A DNA stretch of 64,000 bases from positions 1 through 64,000 of the forward strand of contig QVRM01006455.1 of NCBI GenBank assembly GCA_003439945.1, written 5' to 3'. Shown piece after piece: positions 1 to 11,735 of this stretch. Numbering within the stretch: the first letter of the stretch is position 1; the number at the start of each line of letters is the position of its first letter. Below the pieces are notes generated by a model. It did not search any database, was not told the origin of the DNA, and saw nothing but the letters and a program-made list of their open reading frames with translations. The DNA is from Dermanyssus gallinae. Taxonomy: Eukaryota; Arthropoda; Arachnida; Mesostigmata; Dermanyssidae. Made by a program: the position numbers and the translations under genes.

Positions 1-1080
1 GTGCGCGGATGCATTCCGAATGTTGACTGTGGCATACGGAGAAGCTACCTTGGACCGAAGCAACGTTTATCGGTGGTACAAAATGTTCTCAGAAGGCCGA
101 GAAGATGTGAACGACGAAGAGCGTGCCGGACGCCCGAGCACTTCAACAACAGACGAAAAAATTAATGAAGTGGAGAAAATGGTATTGGCCAATCGTCGAA
201 TCACCGTTAGAGAAGTTGCTGAGGACCTAAACATATCGATTGGCTCGTGCCATTCGATTTTTATCAATGATTTGGGCATGAGACGGGTCGCCGCGAAATT
301 CGTACCAAAATTGCTCAATTGCGACCAAAAACAGCATCGCATGAACATTGCTAATGAGATGTTGGACTCTGTCCGCGACGACCCAAATTTGCTCCAGAGG
401 GTCATAACTGATGACGACTCGTGGCGTTTATGGTTATGACGTGGAAACCAAGGCTCAATCTATTCAATGGAAGCTGCCGCACGAACCCAATACCTGAATA
501 AAGCGCGCCAAGTTCGGTCGAATGTGAAAGTTTTGCTGACAGTTTTCTTCGATTGGCAGGGGCGTGGTGCATCATGAGTTCTTGCCACAGGGTAGAACGG
601 TCAATAAGGAATATTACCTGCAAGTTATGCGCAATTTGCGCGAAGCAATCCGCCAGAAACGCCCGGATTTGTGGAAGAACAAAAATTGGCTTTTGCACCA
701 CGATAACGCCCTGCTACACATCGTTGCTTGTGCGCGAGTTTTTGGCCAAAAAACAACACACTAATGAATGCCGCGCCACCGTATTCCCCAGATCTGGCCC
801 CCTGTGACTTTTTCTTGTTCCCCTAAACTGAAGAGGCCCATGAAAGGACCGACGGTTACGCTACGCTTGACGAGATAAAGACGGCATCGAAGGAGGAGCT
901 GAACAAGATTAAAAAAAATGGTTTTTTGAAGTGCTTCGAAGATTGGAAAAACCGTTGGCACAAGGGATAATATCTCATGGGATTACTTTGAAGGGGACAA
1001 AATAGATATTCATGAATAAATGAATAATTTTGAAAAACACAAAAGTCGCGATACACATAGTTTTTTGAAACACCCTATCG
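1..1080 (+). mobile_element. mariner DNA transposon (DD34D), decayed, 5' end cut by window
   Basis: This is a Tc1/mariner transposase gene that once encoded a cut-and-paste DDD nuclease. The helix-turn-helix half is open at 20-439 (YRWYKMFSEGREDVNDEERA, then the second HTH near VREVAEDLNISIGS). The catalytic blocks follow in order: ITDDDSW near 405-424, LLHHDNA near 693-713 and YSPDLAPCDFFLF near 780-823. All three catalytic Asp are still present, but they sit in different frames, with breaks near 423, 500, 560, 705 and 820. The frame is recognisable to the stop near 1016. The 3' end (gatacacatagttttttgaa to about 1078) looks like a mariner inverted terminus next to TATA. The 5' terminus lies outside the window. 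Family assignment is solid; the exact subfamily is not. Confidence 0.85.
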
Positions 1081-1118
1081 TATATACATATATATATATT
1101 AATATATATTATATATAC
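1081..1118. repeat. (TA)n-rich microsatellite
   Basis: Interrupted TA repeat directly after the mariner terminus, consistent with TA target preference. Confidence 0.8.
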
Positions 1119-1182
1119 TACTCACGTAAAAATTGACTTTTATTCACTTCTCTGTTTCTCTCCGTCTGTCGCATCGGTACAG

Positions 1183-1342
1183 CTTCTTCGACTTCGATGT
1201 GGGCGACCATGTCGGCGATGATGATATGATGACAGGTGACGGCAAAGAGAGGATATTTCATGGATCAGACGTATCGGGCTTTGGAATATGTGTACATACA
1301 GACGCTAAAAGGGTTAACTGTCTTATCGAGATCGAGACAAAA
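1183..1342 (+). other. candidate internal protein-coding exon, unknown gene
   Basis: A pyrimidine-rich run (ttcacttctctgtttctctc and on) ends in an acceptor ggtacag at 1182. The frame stays open through FFDFDVGDHVGDDDMM, then GFGICVHTDAKRVNCLIEIE, and reaches a good donor, aaaa|gtaagt, at 1342/1343. The segment is 160 bp: one leading base plus 53 whole codons. I do not recognise the protein. The amino-terminal half is acidic (Asp/Gly rich). No neighbouring exon was found, so it could be an isolated gene exon, a processed remnant or chance. The evidence is the pairing of a strong acceptor and donor around an open, non-repetitive frame. Confidence 0.35.
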
Positions 1343-2081
1343 GTAAGTGGTCCTCATTACACAAAAATGTATTTATAAATTTATAAAACAACCTATAATA
1401 TTTGCAGACGGGTTCATACTAGTAGAAAAGGAGACAAGACATTTATTATTAAGACAACCATTTTAGTATTATTCTTGATTTTTGACATTCTGCTGTTTGT
1501 TTAGTTTTTCTTAGCTTCCTCTGCGTAAGGGTGTTAATAATTATATGTATCACAGAGATTAATATTTTGTGCACGTAGCCTATAATACGGTCTTACAGAT
1601 CTAATAAACAATAATTGGGATCATTTTCACATCATGTTAGGTAAAATAATACCTCAGTTATACGTGTAAGCAGAAACAACCTGAAATACACTCCGTAGTC
1701 TATGTAGCACATATTTAAGGCAGTCAAACATGACATAGCGAGAACATGCCTATTCGATTGATCAACTTGCCTCAACATCGATGAAGATCATTAGCGCTGC
1801 TAAATAGAATTCGAAATTGAAGGCAGCTACTTTGATTTTATTTAGTTGTTCATGAACGTATCGTCATCGAATGAAAGATAAACCGCACAATCCCGCTGCA
1901 GTTCAACATTGATACATGCAATAAAATAATTTTAAATTTGTTTTTTGCAGCACACTTCAGCAATATGGAAGCCAGATGTAACAAAATAGAGGGCACAAGT
2001 AAATCATTTACAGACATTTGAAACTCTACCATATTTCACACACGCGCCTCTTTTTTAGGAAGCGTTGGGAGCCCCTATGCT
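1343..2081. other. no gene seen
   Basis: AT-rich anonymous sequence with only short chance open frames and no recognisable repeat. Confidence 0.5.
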
Positions 2082-2184
2082 CGCGTCCTCGATGCATTGG
2101 AGAGATGCCGCACTTATATATGAACAGTGCTTCCAATCCCGTAGGGGGACGGAGGTTAGTCTAGAATTAACAGAAACCTCCTAA
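2082..2184 (+). mobile_element. SINE 3' tail fragment
   Basis: The stretch from gatgcattggagagatgcc to gtctagaattaacagaaacc matches the 3' part of the tRNA-derived SINE found complete at 5282-5560, 59811-60097 and 61091-61437: the same gtaggggacggagg core and tctagaattaaaaacaacct-type end. The tRNA-like head is missing. Confidence 0.6.
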
Positions 2185-3935
2185 ATGGTGTAAAAAAACT
2201 GAAAGCCGCGGACTATAAAAGCTCTCAATTATATGGACTACTATAGTAGATCTGTACATAATGTGAATGAAAAAATGTGATGATGATTTTTATAAAAGTC
2301 GACTGTGTGGACTCTTTCCAGGATCTGTTCCGCAGATTGCCGGAAATTGCCAGCTACATCAGTGTGTGTTTTACTTTGTTTTCATACGTATAGCTGTTAT
2401 GTCTAACGCCGACGCATGTAAGGGGGACGTTTGACGCCAGCCCGTCAAAAGCATACCATAATGATGCGGGTAGAGCGTATCCGATGTCGGTTGTGCCTCA
2501 GCTATCCTCACTTTCTTTATGGGGATCCTGCACTTCGGAACAATGTCAGCGGGCTACATCCCGATATAAAGAAGCAACTTCTACATTGATGTTCATGCCG
2601 TAAGCTTGTTTTACCGCGGTCCGTATAAATGCTTGATAGTTCAGACTGCTAGTAGTCTACACATTTTATTTTAGGGTTTAAAATGTTATAGCATAGTTTT
2701 GGCTATGTTCTATGTCATTCACACTTGTGTTTTATAATTATATGCCTCTCTGTAGGTGCAAGTACATCGACATTGATCTCAATACCTAAGGTCTGTGCCG
2801 ACTGTATGGATAATACTCTCATCATGTTTCGTACAGTGAACAACAACCAACGTATCATAGATGACCAACGCAACTCCTATTGTTGCTCGACAATCGGTTT
2901 CTCTAGACTATCCCTTAATAGTGACTTCTAGTCCACCACTGGCTGCTTTGCTTCCATCGTTCCTAGAACAACTCCTTGTGCGAATTGCTTCCATGGTACC
3001 TATTCTACATGATCTTTCGTATTGCTATTCGCCGCTTGAGAGTCGATCCGGAATCCATGCACGCGTAGATCTGCTCGTGTTATATTTTTAAGTACCCTCA
3101 ATGTTCTTTTGGTAACGCTTCGGTTGGTGCCCTTGTGTTGATTTGATAACATTCCTGGTGGGGTGTTCGTATTGGTAAGTGATATATTGGTAAGTTTGTT
3201 GTTATTAGTGTTCCGCATTCGACGTTTCTTTGTTCCAAGCACCTCCGACTCTACAGAAAACATAATATTTATGGGCAAACTCGTTTTTCTGCTGTTCCTT
3301 TGCTGTCTCGTTTAACTCACAATCCTCAAGCCGGGTTCTCCGGTGCCGCTTTTGAAGGTTAACTGCAAAACATCGAAAACAACGTTCGAACGGTTTCTCT
3401 TGCGGGTCTTTTATGTTCTGAAATGTTTTTATGATCAAGACTACCTTCTCTGGCTGTGTATTTGCAGCATGAATGTTCGGTACGGAAGGGCTATGCCCAA
3501 CGTGTCCCACATAAGCTGATTGTAAATGTGATTTACAATCAGTTTGTGTAAGCGCGACGCTTGCAATTCGGAATTATTATAGTCTTCGTTGCAATATTTA
3601 TGTTGTATGTTTTAATCAATTATCTACACGCATAGGCAAGGTTCTTTTTATACAGCCACACCAGCACGGCATTAAAGGCATAATTACGTCTTGTAAATAA
3701 TGATTTATGTTGCCTGTATCCCAAATACCCTTTGCATGTGCATTTGCCATTACACATATTTGTTTCTCCTAAAACTCACATACGGCTCTTCGGTGCCAAA
3801 ACTTACGAAATGCGACTCAAAAGCCCGGGGCGTTGACCGACCGGCCCGGTTTCGTGTGCTGCACACTTCCCTCGTACATTTAAAGTAGCCTTAACAACCC
3901 TCGAATGGACCATGACAAAATGACAATATGAATTT
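2185..3935. other. no confident gene; possible decayed coding remnant on minus strand
   Basis: Anonymous DNA. Minus-strand frames at 3205-3510 and 3000-3278 abut and contain a Cys/His-spaced stretch (CFRCF ... RRTRLEDC) that loosely resembles a gag zinc knuckle, but spacing and flanks do not fit well enough to call an element. Confidence 0.35.
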
Positions 3936-3985
3936 GGCATACGATATCGATTGAGTGGGAAGCCACTCAATCGATATCGTATGCC
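3936..3985. repeat. perfect 23-bp inverted repeat, 4-nt loop
   Basis: Left arm 3936-3958 (ggcatacgatatcgattgag plus tgg), loop gaag at 3959-3962, right arm 3963-3985 is its exact reverse complement. It lies in non-coding DNA with no element assigned around it. Confidence 0.9.
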
Positions 3986-5120
3986 TTGCCTCCCATCGCC
4001 ATCAAAAGAGACCTCGGAAAAGTTACTATTGGGAGTTTATACAGTCTGACCAACTTTCTATTGGCGCGTGAAGGTCCCCGCAGCACGCGTAACTCGCGCG
4101 CCGGCGGACCAACACCGGAAGAGAGTCATAGTTACTCCCGGGGCCTTTGATGGAAGCTCCAGCAATCCAAGGGGGCAACGCTCCATTACGTCGGCCCATA
4201 ACCTCGACTGCAGCTCCTGGACTCTTGGATCAGCATCACTCGTTCGACGAAACCTTGCAAAACCCTTCAAGGTATTCTGAACGTTTAGCTTAGGCAATCG
4301 TATTAGCTCCACGCTTCACTACCGACGGTCTCAAGGAGAATGAGAATCATATAGCTCCGCAGTGCTGTTATTTTCTACCCTGGTCGCTCAAAAACACCGA
4401 GACGCACGTGTTAGCGGTGGCTCTAACCGGCGCTTACCCAAGCTTGATCGCTCAGATGGAACAAGCTTGCCGCTATTACGAAGACAAGTTGGGCCAAGTG
4501 CCTGAATGCATAGCATAATCGTCTTGACACTTACAAGTAGTTAAGGCTGCCAAGGAGCGTTGATGAACCAGGTGAACAACACAAGGGAGCGGGCGTGACT
4601 GAGCGCCGCGATTGATCCAAGCGGCAAATGGCTTCGGGCTATTTCCTCACCGCAGCTGGAGACGATGCTAGCTAAACAATACCATAATCTGCATGGTCTC
4701 CTATCCGATAATGCTAACCTGATATGCTCTAATGCTTAGTCCCTTGAGTTTCTATGTAGCTAACGCGCGTGATTACTCCAACGTGATTCATAATTATAAG
4801 TGGATGTATACCTCGCCAGGGAGCTTTGGCATGCACTAGCCGACACGTGTACACAAGATACATTATGCATGTCTATTATCACTTGGTATGTTCGACCAAA
4901 GGATTTCACCAAGTTGGCGATCAATGTCGTTGCCGGTTCTGCTCGCAGATACCTGTATGCGCTAAATACCACGCAACGAGCTGCCAGAAAGCATGGGTGG
5001 TCTTTGCGCTTTTCGCCCGGTGGGACGGTTGCTAAAGTGTTTAAATTGTATAAAATGAATGAATTGTATCATAACTATGTACCATCTCGAAATGCAATGT
5101 TATTGCGAAATAAACAATTT
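3986..5120. other. anonymous region with one modest open frame
   Basis: No recognised gene. A plus-strand frame opens at 4800 and runs to about 5110 (about 100 codons) before entering a TA microsatellite and then a SINE, which lengthen it artificially to 5348. It includes RRYLYALNTTQRAARKHG. An aataaa at 5109 follows. No family was recognised. Confidence 0.3.
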
Positions 5121-5130
5121 ATATATATAT

Positions 5131-5172
<42 letters not shown>
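5121..5172. repeat. (TA)n microsatellite
   Basis: Near-pure TA dinucleotide tract. Confidence 0.9.
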
Positions 5173-5174
<2 letters not shown>

Positions 5175-5281
5175 TGGCACTGTGAACATTGCGAGATGAC
5201 ATCGTCTATGCGCATGGTGGTGTATGTAGTCTGTGTGTGCCTAGTGCGGAATACTTCCCGAGCCTCTGGTTATTTCGATGT

Positions 5282-5560
5282 GGCGGCGTGGTCTAGGGTA
5301 CTAGTGCGCTTGTCAAGGTTCCCGTCTACCGGGGTATTGCAGGTTTGATCCCCGTTGTTGAGCGATGCTCATTGAGAATAGATGAGAAACGACATACCGC
5401 TGAGGGCCAGCGGCCTTGCTGCCACTAGGACTGTTGGGGAAACCCTAGCTATCTCAACATGTCCGGCACTTGGTGCATTTAAGATATGAATGCTTCACGG
5501 CGACTTCTAAGTCCGTAGGGGACGGAGGGTAGTCTGGAATTAAAAGCAACCTGCTTAAAA
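5282..5560 (+). mobile_element. tRNA-derived SINE, full length
   Basis: Head: ggcggcgtggtctagggtac (A-box-like) and ggtttgatcccc (B-box-like) about 45 nt downstream, the internal RNA polymerase III promoter layout of tRNA-derived SINEs. Body: gcgatgctcattgagaatag, then cctagctatctcaacatgtc. Tail: gtaggggacggagggtagtc and a short A-rich end. Other copies in this window are at 59811-60097 and 61091-61437, with a tail at 2082-2184. The B box here has T for the usual C (ggtttga), so this copy is probably silent. Confidence 0.8.
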
Positions 5561-7211
5561 AATGTCTAATTTTAGTTGATGTTTTCGATCGCTCTGTCCT
5601 GAGTGCAAGGATCTCGGGCCTCGATCCTGAGCGTAGAGATTTCTTTCTCGTGTTCGAACGTGTCGACAGCATTAGAAAAATGATGGCAATCTTGGATTTC
5701 GTGCTTGGTTATTCTACGCTATCACAATCATTTGTTGTTAAAAAGGTCCATAAAAATGCGACATTTCCAAAAGCCCTAAGAGATGTTCCTCAAAATGACT
5801 AGAGAGAGTGTGAGATCCACTGGGCCCTGGATGAGCTTGAAGATGTTTTATATAGGCAAAAATCGAAAAAAAAACTTTTCTGGCCCCGAGCAAGGACTGG
5901 ACAAAGATGCATTTCCGGGGAGTCACACAAAACACGCACACAAGACTAAGTCAGACTACAAGCGTTTCCATTGAGAAATACGACTAACCGTCTAACTGTA
6001 CTCATAAATGTATCCGATACACGTCTAGCTAGTATTACCGATCCTTAGCTAGTTTCATAAAACCGTTTCATCAATCATGTACCCATCAATGACTGTCCTT
6101 CATTTTTTTCGGTGCTCTGAATATGTAATGTATTTATAGACATACATCATTCACCTTTCCGTTTCCTCATGTACCCGTTTAAAATTATGGCTTTGTACAT
6201 TGTAAGTTTGGTACCTTCCTTCCCGAGGAATAGTAAGTACCCTTAAAAGTTTTGCTGTCTAGCTTATCCGCGTGATTGCTCCGACAAGGTCTATAATCCG
6301 CAACTTTATTGGCCCAGTTGTTAACGAGGATACTAAGAACCAGTCGACCAGTTGTTCCGGGTGGCCCATAAGTTTTTGTTGGGCCTTCGAAATCGCCTTA
6401 TTTAATTTGCGTGTAGCCACTTTGCACAAGGTGACTTAAAGTGTAAGGTTTATAAATCGTGCCTTGAAAAACAAATTAATGAAAGTGGCTAAAAACGTCG
6501 AATTTAGTTAAATTCAAGCTAAGTATTAAGGCCTCCTATGTTTACATTTTTAGTTACGCCAGCAGACGACTAAAGAGCTCTGAAACTTCCCAACCCTGAG
6601 ACGTATTGGACTTACCTTAGTCATAGGTATGTACAATAGGTGCGCACATACACAACCGACTGCATCTGTCAGAATATGATAAGATAAGTAGTTTGAGCTG
6701 TGTTATACCCCTTACTTGAATTTACCGATGAAAGCTGCGATCGTCATGTACGTAATAGTGGGCAATCACGCTAATTTATCTACTATCCGTCGTTTCAGAG
6801 GTCGGGTCTGAGGGACATGCGAATGCGGAGTCAAGTTAATATAAGGCTGGTACCTTTCAAACAGGAGCGGGTTCCGACGGTTATCCTTTCTATACTTTGG
6901 GTAGAATATGTATGTGCTGTATCTATTTGAAGTCAGTGATTTACCTTCTAGTAGTCATTAGTGTCCACGTTAAAACGACATGTAGTATCGTACAAACAAA
7001 ATTGTAGTGTTTATGCCTGCTTAATAATCCAAATATTTTAATAATTATGATGGACATTGTGTATAAGCATTTTTTTAATAGATAAAAGAAATTCGCACCC
7101 ATTTCTAACAACATAACTTTTCTCTTTTTGCTAGTGCACGCGAGCTGGCTTAATAGTTACACCAACTCAGATAACCTGAAATCTTATAATTTTATTAATC
7201 TTTGGCTGTGG

Positions 7212-7212
<1 letters not shown>
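5561..7212. other. no gene seen
   Basis: AT-rich anonymous sequence. Small open frames near 5740-5970 overlap on both strands and show no family signature. Confidence 0.5.
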
Positions 7213-7292
<80 letters not shown>

Positions 7293-7314
7293 ATATATAT
7301 ATAGTCACAGTCAA

Positions 7315-7347
<33 letters not shown>

Positions 7348-7386
7348 GTCACAGTCAAATAATATATACATATATATATATATACT
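7213..7386. repeat. compound (TA)n microsatellite
   Basis: Long TA runs interrupted twice by the unit tagtcacagtcaaata, showing a higher-order duplication inside the tract. It abuts the truncated 5' end of an R1-clade LINE. Confidence 0.9.
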
Positions 7387-7390
7387 CCGA

Positions 7391-10075
7391 CTCATTAGCC
7401 CCTTCGATAGTCGGTGCAGGTGCGGACCGAGCAGGTCATGCCTTCCCCTCCCAACTACTGGTGGAACAAAGGGATAGCAGCTGCCCGCTGGACTTGCATT
7501 AGACTAAAGAGGGGTTTCACGAGAACACGCAGCTGGTTAACGCAAAGAAGACGACGGGTGGGATTTTACGGGGAGCGAGAGATCGCACGAGCTGAATCGC
7601 AATTGACGGAGTGCAAGGCTGCTCGATCGAGACTTCGAGGACTCACCGCCAAAAGTAAAGCCCGAGCGGAGAAAGAGCTGATAGACACGATGGAGAGCGA
7701 CGTATGGGGCCTGCCGTACCGAATAGTTATGGCCAAACTCCGGAGACCTCCCCCAAAATTCCCCCCGGATGTGCTGCGGGAGACTGTAACCGGTCTTTTT
7801 CCGGCACAGCCGTGGAGAGAAAACGAGGAGTTCTCGGTCACCCCGGAAGACATTCCGGAGGTGACGCAGGAGGAGTTCTCGGTCACCCCGGAAGACATTC
7901 CGGAGGTGACGCAGGACGAGTTCTCGGTCACCCCGAAAGACATTCCGGAGGTGACGCCGGAGGAGTTCTCGGTCACCCCGGAAGACATTCCGGAGGTGAC
8001 GCAGGAGGAAGTCGAACAAGCCCGGAATCGGTTGGCAACCGGTAAAGCGCCCGGCCTAGACGGAATTCCCCCAGAAGTAGCGAGGCTACTGGCCAAAAGG
8101 TGGCCTAAAGTCTTCCAAGACCTTGCCAACAAGCTTCTGAGAGAGGGGAGATTCCGAGGCTGTGGAAAAGGGCAAGCCTGGTTCTGATCCCCAAACCCGG
8201 GAGAAAGACGGGGCTTTCGGCTTACCGGCCCACATGCCCCATTGACGCCATGGGTAAGATCCTGGAGAACGTGATAGTCAAGAGACTAAACGACGAGATT
8301 CAGGAAAAGAACGCCCTATCAGATGCCCAGTACGGTTTCCTGAAAGGCAGATCCGCATTAGGGCTCTAAAGAAGGTTCTGAAACGGGCGGGTGAGGAGAC
8401 TATGAAGACCCCTAAAACAAGGGGATTCGTGCTCCTGATCCTCCTGGATGTCAAAAATGCCTTCAACACAATGAATTGGAAAAAAATTGTGGAGGCGATG
8501 AAGAGGAAGGACTTTCCCTCCGTCGAATGATTTCATCCTATCTGGATGCCAGAGGCTTGGTTGCAGGGGGGCAGGAGTACGAGGTTACTGCCGGAGACCC
8601 ACAGGGCTCGATTCTAAAACCCGTGCTCTGGAACATAGCTTACGACGGGGTGCTCGAGATCTGAGGTCCCCCGTATGGGGTGGAGACGTTGGCGTACGCC
8701 GATGACCTTGCACTCATGATAACGGCCAGGACCGAAAGAGCCCTGGAGAGCGCCGCCAATGAGGCCTTGTCAATGGTGTCCGAGTGGATGGAGTCCCATC
8801 ACTTAAAACTGACGCCCGACAAGACGGAGGCGATGTACCTAACAGGCAGAAAGAGGACGACCGGCATTAACCTCGTGATGGCGGGCCACCCGATAGAAAT
8901 CAGAAAGAAGGTAAAGTACCTTGGGGTCATGCTAGACACTGGACTGACCGGATCGGCACACGTTAAGTAAGTGGCCGAAAAGGCCCAAAAGGTCTCCCTG
9001 AACCTGGCGCGGATCATGCCTAGGGTCGGTGGGGTGGCTGAGGTGAAAAGAAGGCTTCTAGCCTCGGTGGCCGAATCAACGGCGCTATACGCAGCCCCAG
9101 TCTGGGGGGACATGGCAATGCGGACGGCGAAAAATAGGGGGGCACTAAGGTCGACCCTAACGAACGCTGGCAATCAGGGTAAGCCGGACGTATCGAACAG
9201 TCTCGGCCGAAGCTCTCCTGGTCTTAGCCAAAATGCTGCCATGGGACCTCCTAGTGGCTGAACAAAGTAAAATCTATCTAGACGAAGGTCTGGATCTCAC
9301 CAGGGCCAGGAGTGCCACCATATCGGCCTGGCATGAGGAATAGGCGCAGGTAAGACCCGGTGTGACCACAGGGAGCTGGACCAAGAGTCTGATACCGGAC
9401 CTCAGGGTATGGTATGACCGCCGACACGGGGAGCTTTCCTACTGGACGACTCAGGTGCTGACCGGACACGGCCTGTTCCAGAGCTACCTGTCAAGGATCA
9501 AGAAGGCCATTAGCGATATTTGCGTACTGTGCGACTCTGGAGAAACGGACAACGTAGAGCATACTGTTCTGCGGTGTGATGCTCTCAGGGAAGCACAAGA
9601 CGCAGCACTAACCGCTGTAAGAGGCGACCCATCAAGGAGGTGGTCGCCCATATGATGACCTCGGCGGAGGCATGGAGGGAGGCGACGAACTTGTTCGACG
9701 CCGTTTTGACACTCAAGACAGCCAAGGAAACGGCCAGGCGGGAGAGGTTTGAGCGGGTCTCTCGGGAGAGTGGTCGAGACGAGGACCCGGGGAGGGGGTG
9801 GGGAGCAGCCAGGCCCTCATGGTCTCGACGCACCCTCACAGGACGGATTACAAAATGGCATCCCCCTATCCAACCGCAGGTAGACATGCGGGATGATAGT
9901 CAGGCATAGAGCTGATTGAAGGAGAACGGCAGAGACGCCTCTCCCACGGCTTCGATGTAATGCCAAAGTAATACCGAGCCTGGGGGGGTGGGGAGGAATC
10001 CGGGTTTAGTGGGTTTGCGAGTCTCACACTAGTCACGCAGGCTGCTAGTGGCGCATGTGCATCATGCAGCTAGCT
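7391..10075 (+). mobile_element. R1-clade non-LTR retrotransposon, 5'-truncated and frameshifted
   Basis: Reverse transcriptase ORF of a LINE that retrotransposes by target-primed reverse transcription. The endonuclease domain is absent: recognisable sequence starts at the linker [16 protein letters not shown] (7414 on). RT blocks follow: ATGKAPGLDGIPPE (8035-8080), LIPKPGRKTGLSAYRP (about 8180-8230), LLDVKNAFNTMNW (about 8445), GDPQGSILKPVLWN (8594-8636) and the catalytic AYADDLAL (8692-8715). The C-terminal zinc finger CVLCDSGETDNVEHTVLRC is at 9521-9577. Breaks: frame loss near 8155 and 8355, stops at 8662 (TGA), 8968 (TAA) and about 9341 (TAG), and further shifts near 9150 and 9625. Base composition is clearly GC-richer than its surroundings. 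A second copy of the family lies inverted at 10715-11735. Confidence 0.85.
7828..8007 (+). repeat. in-frame 45-bp minisatellite, four copies, inside the LINE RT
   Basis: Units 7828-7872, 7873-7917, 7918-7962 and 7963-8007 each encode EFSVTPEDIPEVTQE with at most one or two changes. A single such segment is what precedes the RT block GKAPGLDGIP in related elements, so three units are extra. All four keep frame. Confidence 0.95.
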
Positions 10076-10396
10076 GAAGCTAATAAATGCAGAAAGTACT
10101 CAAGCGTCGATTATCCGCACGAATTTAGCGTCCGTTAGCGTTCGAGACTATGGGAGCTGCAGGCCCCTTACGCTCAAGCTGATTCAGCGGGTCGGCAAAA
10201 GCCTTAATCTTTCGACAGGAGACTCGAGGGCATCCGAATTCTTGCGTCAGAGGCTGTCGCTCGACATTCAACGAGGAAACGCAGCGTCTGTTCGGGGCAC
10301 ATTGTTGAACTGGGCTAACCCTGGGTTAAAGAACCCGTGATCACACGTTCGCACGGAGACAATTGTCCACTCCAAAGTGCTAACATAGTGAAATTA
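10076..10396. other. no gene seen; LINE 3' flank
   Basis: Sequence between the plus LINE end and the (TA)n tract; no coding or repeat match inside the window. Confidence 0.4.
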
Positions 10397-10571
<175 letters not shown>

Positions 10572-10714
10572 TATTTGACTATGTTTCTTTTATTCATCGA
10601 CGCACACAATAATATAGTGTGCTGTCGCATTTTGATATTTTCAGTAGAAATTGATTCGCCATACTTAAGACTTTTTTTTATGCTGAAACCTCTCAGCATT
10701 AATATGGGAATTAC

Positions 10715-11735
10715 GGGAATCGTGATGTACATGCGCCACCACAGCCAGTGACTAGTGTGGGACTCACAAACCCACTAACACCCGCCTCCCCCCCACCCCC
10801 AGGGAACTGTAACTGCTAGGCATCGCTTCGTATCCATGGGAATGGCCAGTTTGCCTCTCCTCCCTACTTCAGCCTTCCTACAGTCGCCCTAGCCCGCTTT
10901 GGTGCGGGGCGGCAACTTCAAGAAGGCCGTTGATACCTTCCGCAGCATGCCCGCCTGTGGGTGCGTCGAGAGTCATCATCTGGGGAATCCTTCGCTGTAT
11001 TTGCCTAGCCTGGTCCGCCTGCCTATCACCCACCCGCCTCCCGTCTACAGATTCCCCCTCTCGACCGGAGCCTGAGTGGACGCTAAGACGAGCTCTCCTG
11101 GCAGACTCTTTGACCACCTTCGTGGACATGATCGCATCAAAGTGGGCAATACCTTCTTTCCAGGCCGCCGCTGAAGTCATCATATGGGTGACGACCTCGT
11201 TGACTGGTCGGCCTCGCACAGCGGCCGCCCCCGCGTCCCGCGCTTCCCGGAAGGCCCCACAATGCAGAACAGTGTGCTCTACATCATCCGGTTCCCCCGA
11301 GTCGCATAGTACGCAGGAGTCGACTTGAACTTTGTTAATCTTAACCATATACGTCTGGAACTGACCGTGGCCGGTCAGCACCTGGGACGCATAATAAGAT
11401 AGCTCGCCGTGTCTGCAGTCGTACCATTGCCGTAGGTCCAGGATCAGACTTTTGGTCCAGCGACCCTTGGTGACCCCCCCCCCAGGAGCTGCTGCCCTCA
11501 CCCATTCTTTCTGCCAAGAGCCCAAAGTAGCTAATCTAGCCCGTGTGGGGGTAGATCACCGTCCAGCGCTCGTTCTGCTGGCTCCCCGGCCAGCAAATCC
11601 CATGGCAGCATCTTGGACACGACAAGTAGTGCCTCAGTTGACACGGTACGGAATGCGCGGCAGACCCTTATGGCCACCGGCCGTTGCGCCGACCTCAGCT
11701 TTCTCCTGTTGCATGCCGTCCTAAGTGCCATACTT
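10715..11735 (-). mobile_element. second R1-clade LINE copy, 3' fragment, minus strand
   Basis: Minus-strand frame 11525-10878 aligns with the end of the 7391-10075 element: GRWTKSLILDLRQWYDCRHG matches GSWTKSLIPDLRVWYDRRHG, and the finger CVLCDSGEPDDVEHTVLHC is shared. An upstream piece, 11731-11531 (ALLVVSKMLPWDLLAGEPAE), is in another frame. The 3' untranslated parts also match (tagtgggtttgtgagtccca here, tagtgggtttgcgagtctca at about 10006-10027), and both then have ggcgcatgt. RT motifs are absent, so this is 5'-truncated. Its frame is open for 215 codons, so it is less decayed at the 3' end than the plus copy. Confidence 0.85.

Noticed and set aside
3205..3510. Possible gag zinc knuckle on the minus strand
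   Set aside because: Cys/His spacing is irregular and no neighbouring protease, RT or LTR supports it.
4110..4150. gagtcatagttactcccggg, resembling antisense large-subunit rRNA
   Set aside because: The resemblance stops after about 17 bases and the flanks do not fit rRNA.
7537..8132. Long minus-strand open frames of 160-188 codons
   Set aside because: They are shadows of the 45-bp in-frame minisatellite and the GC-rich LINE frame on the plus strand.
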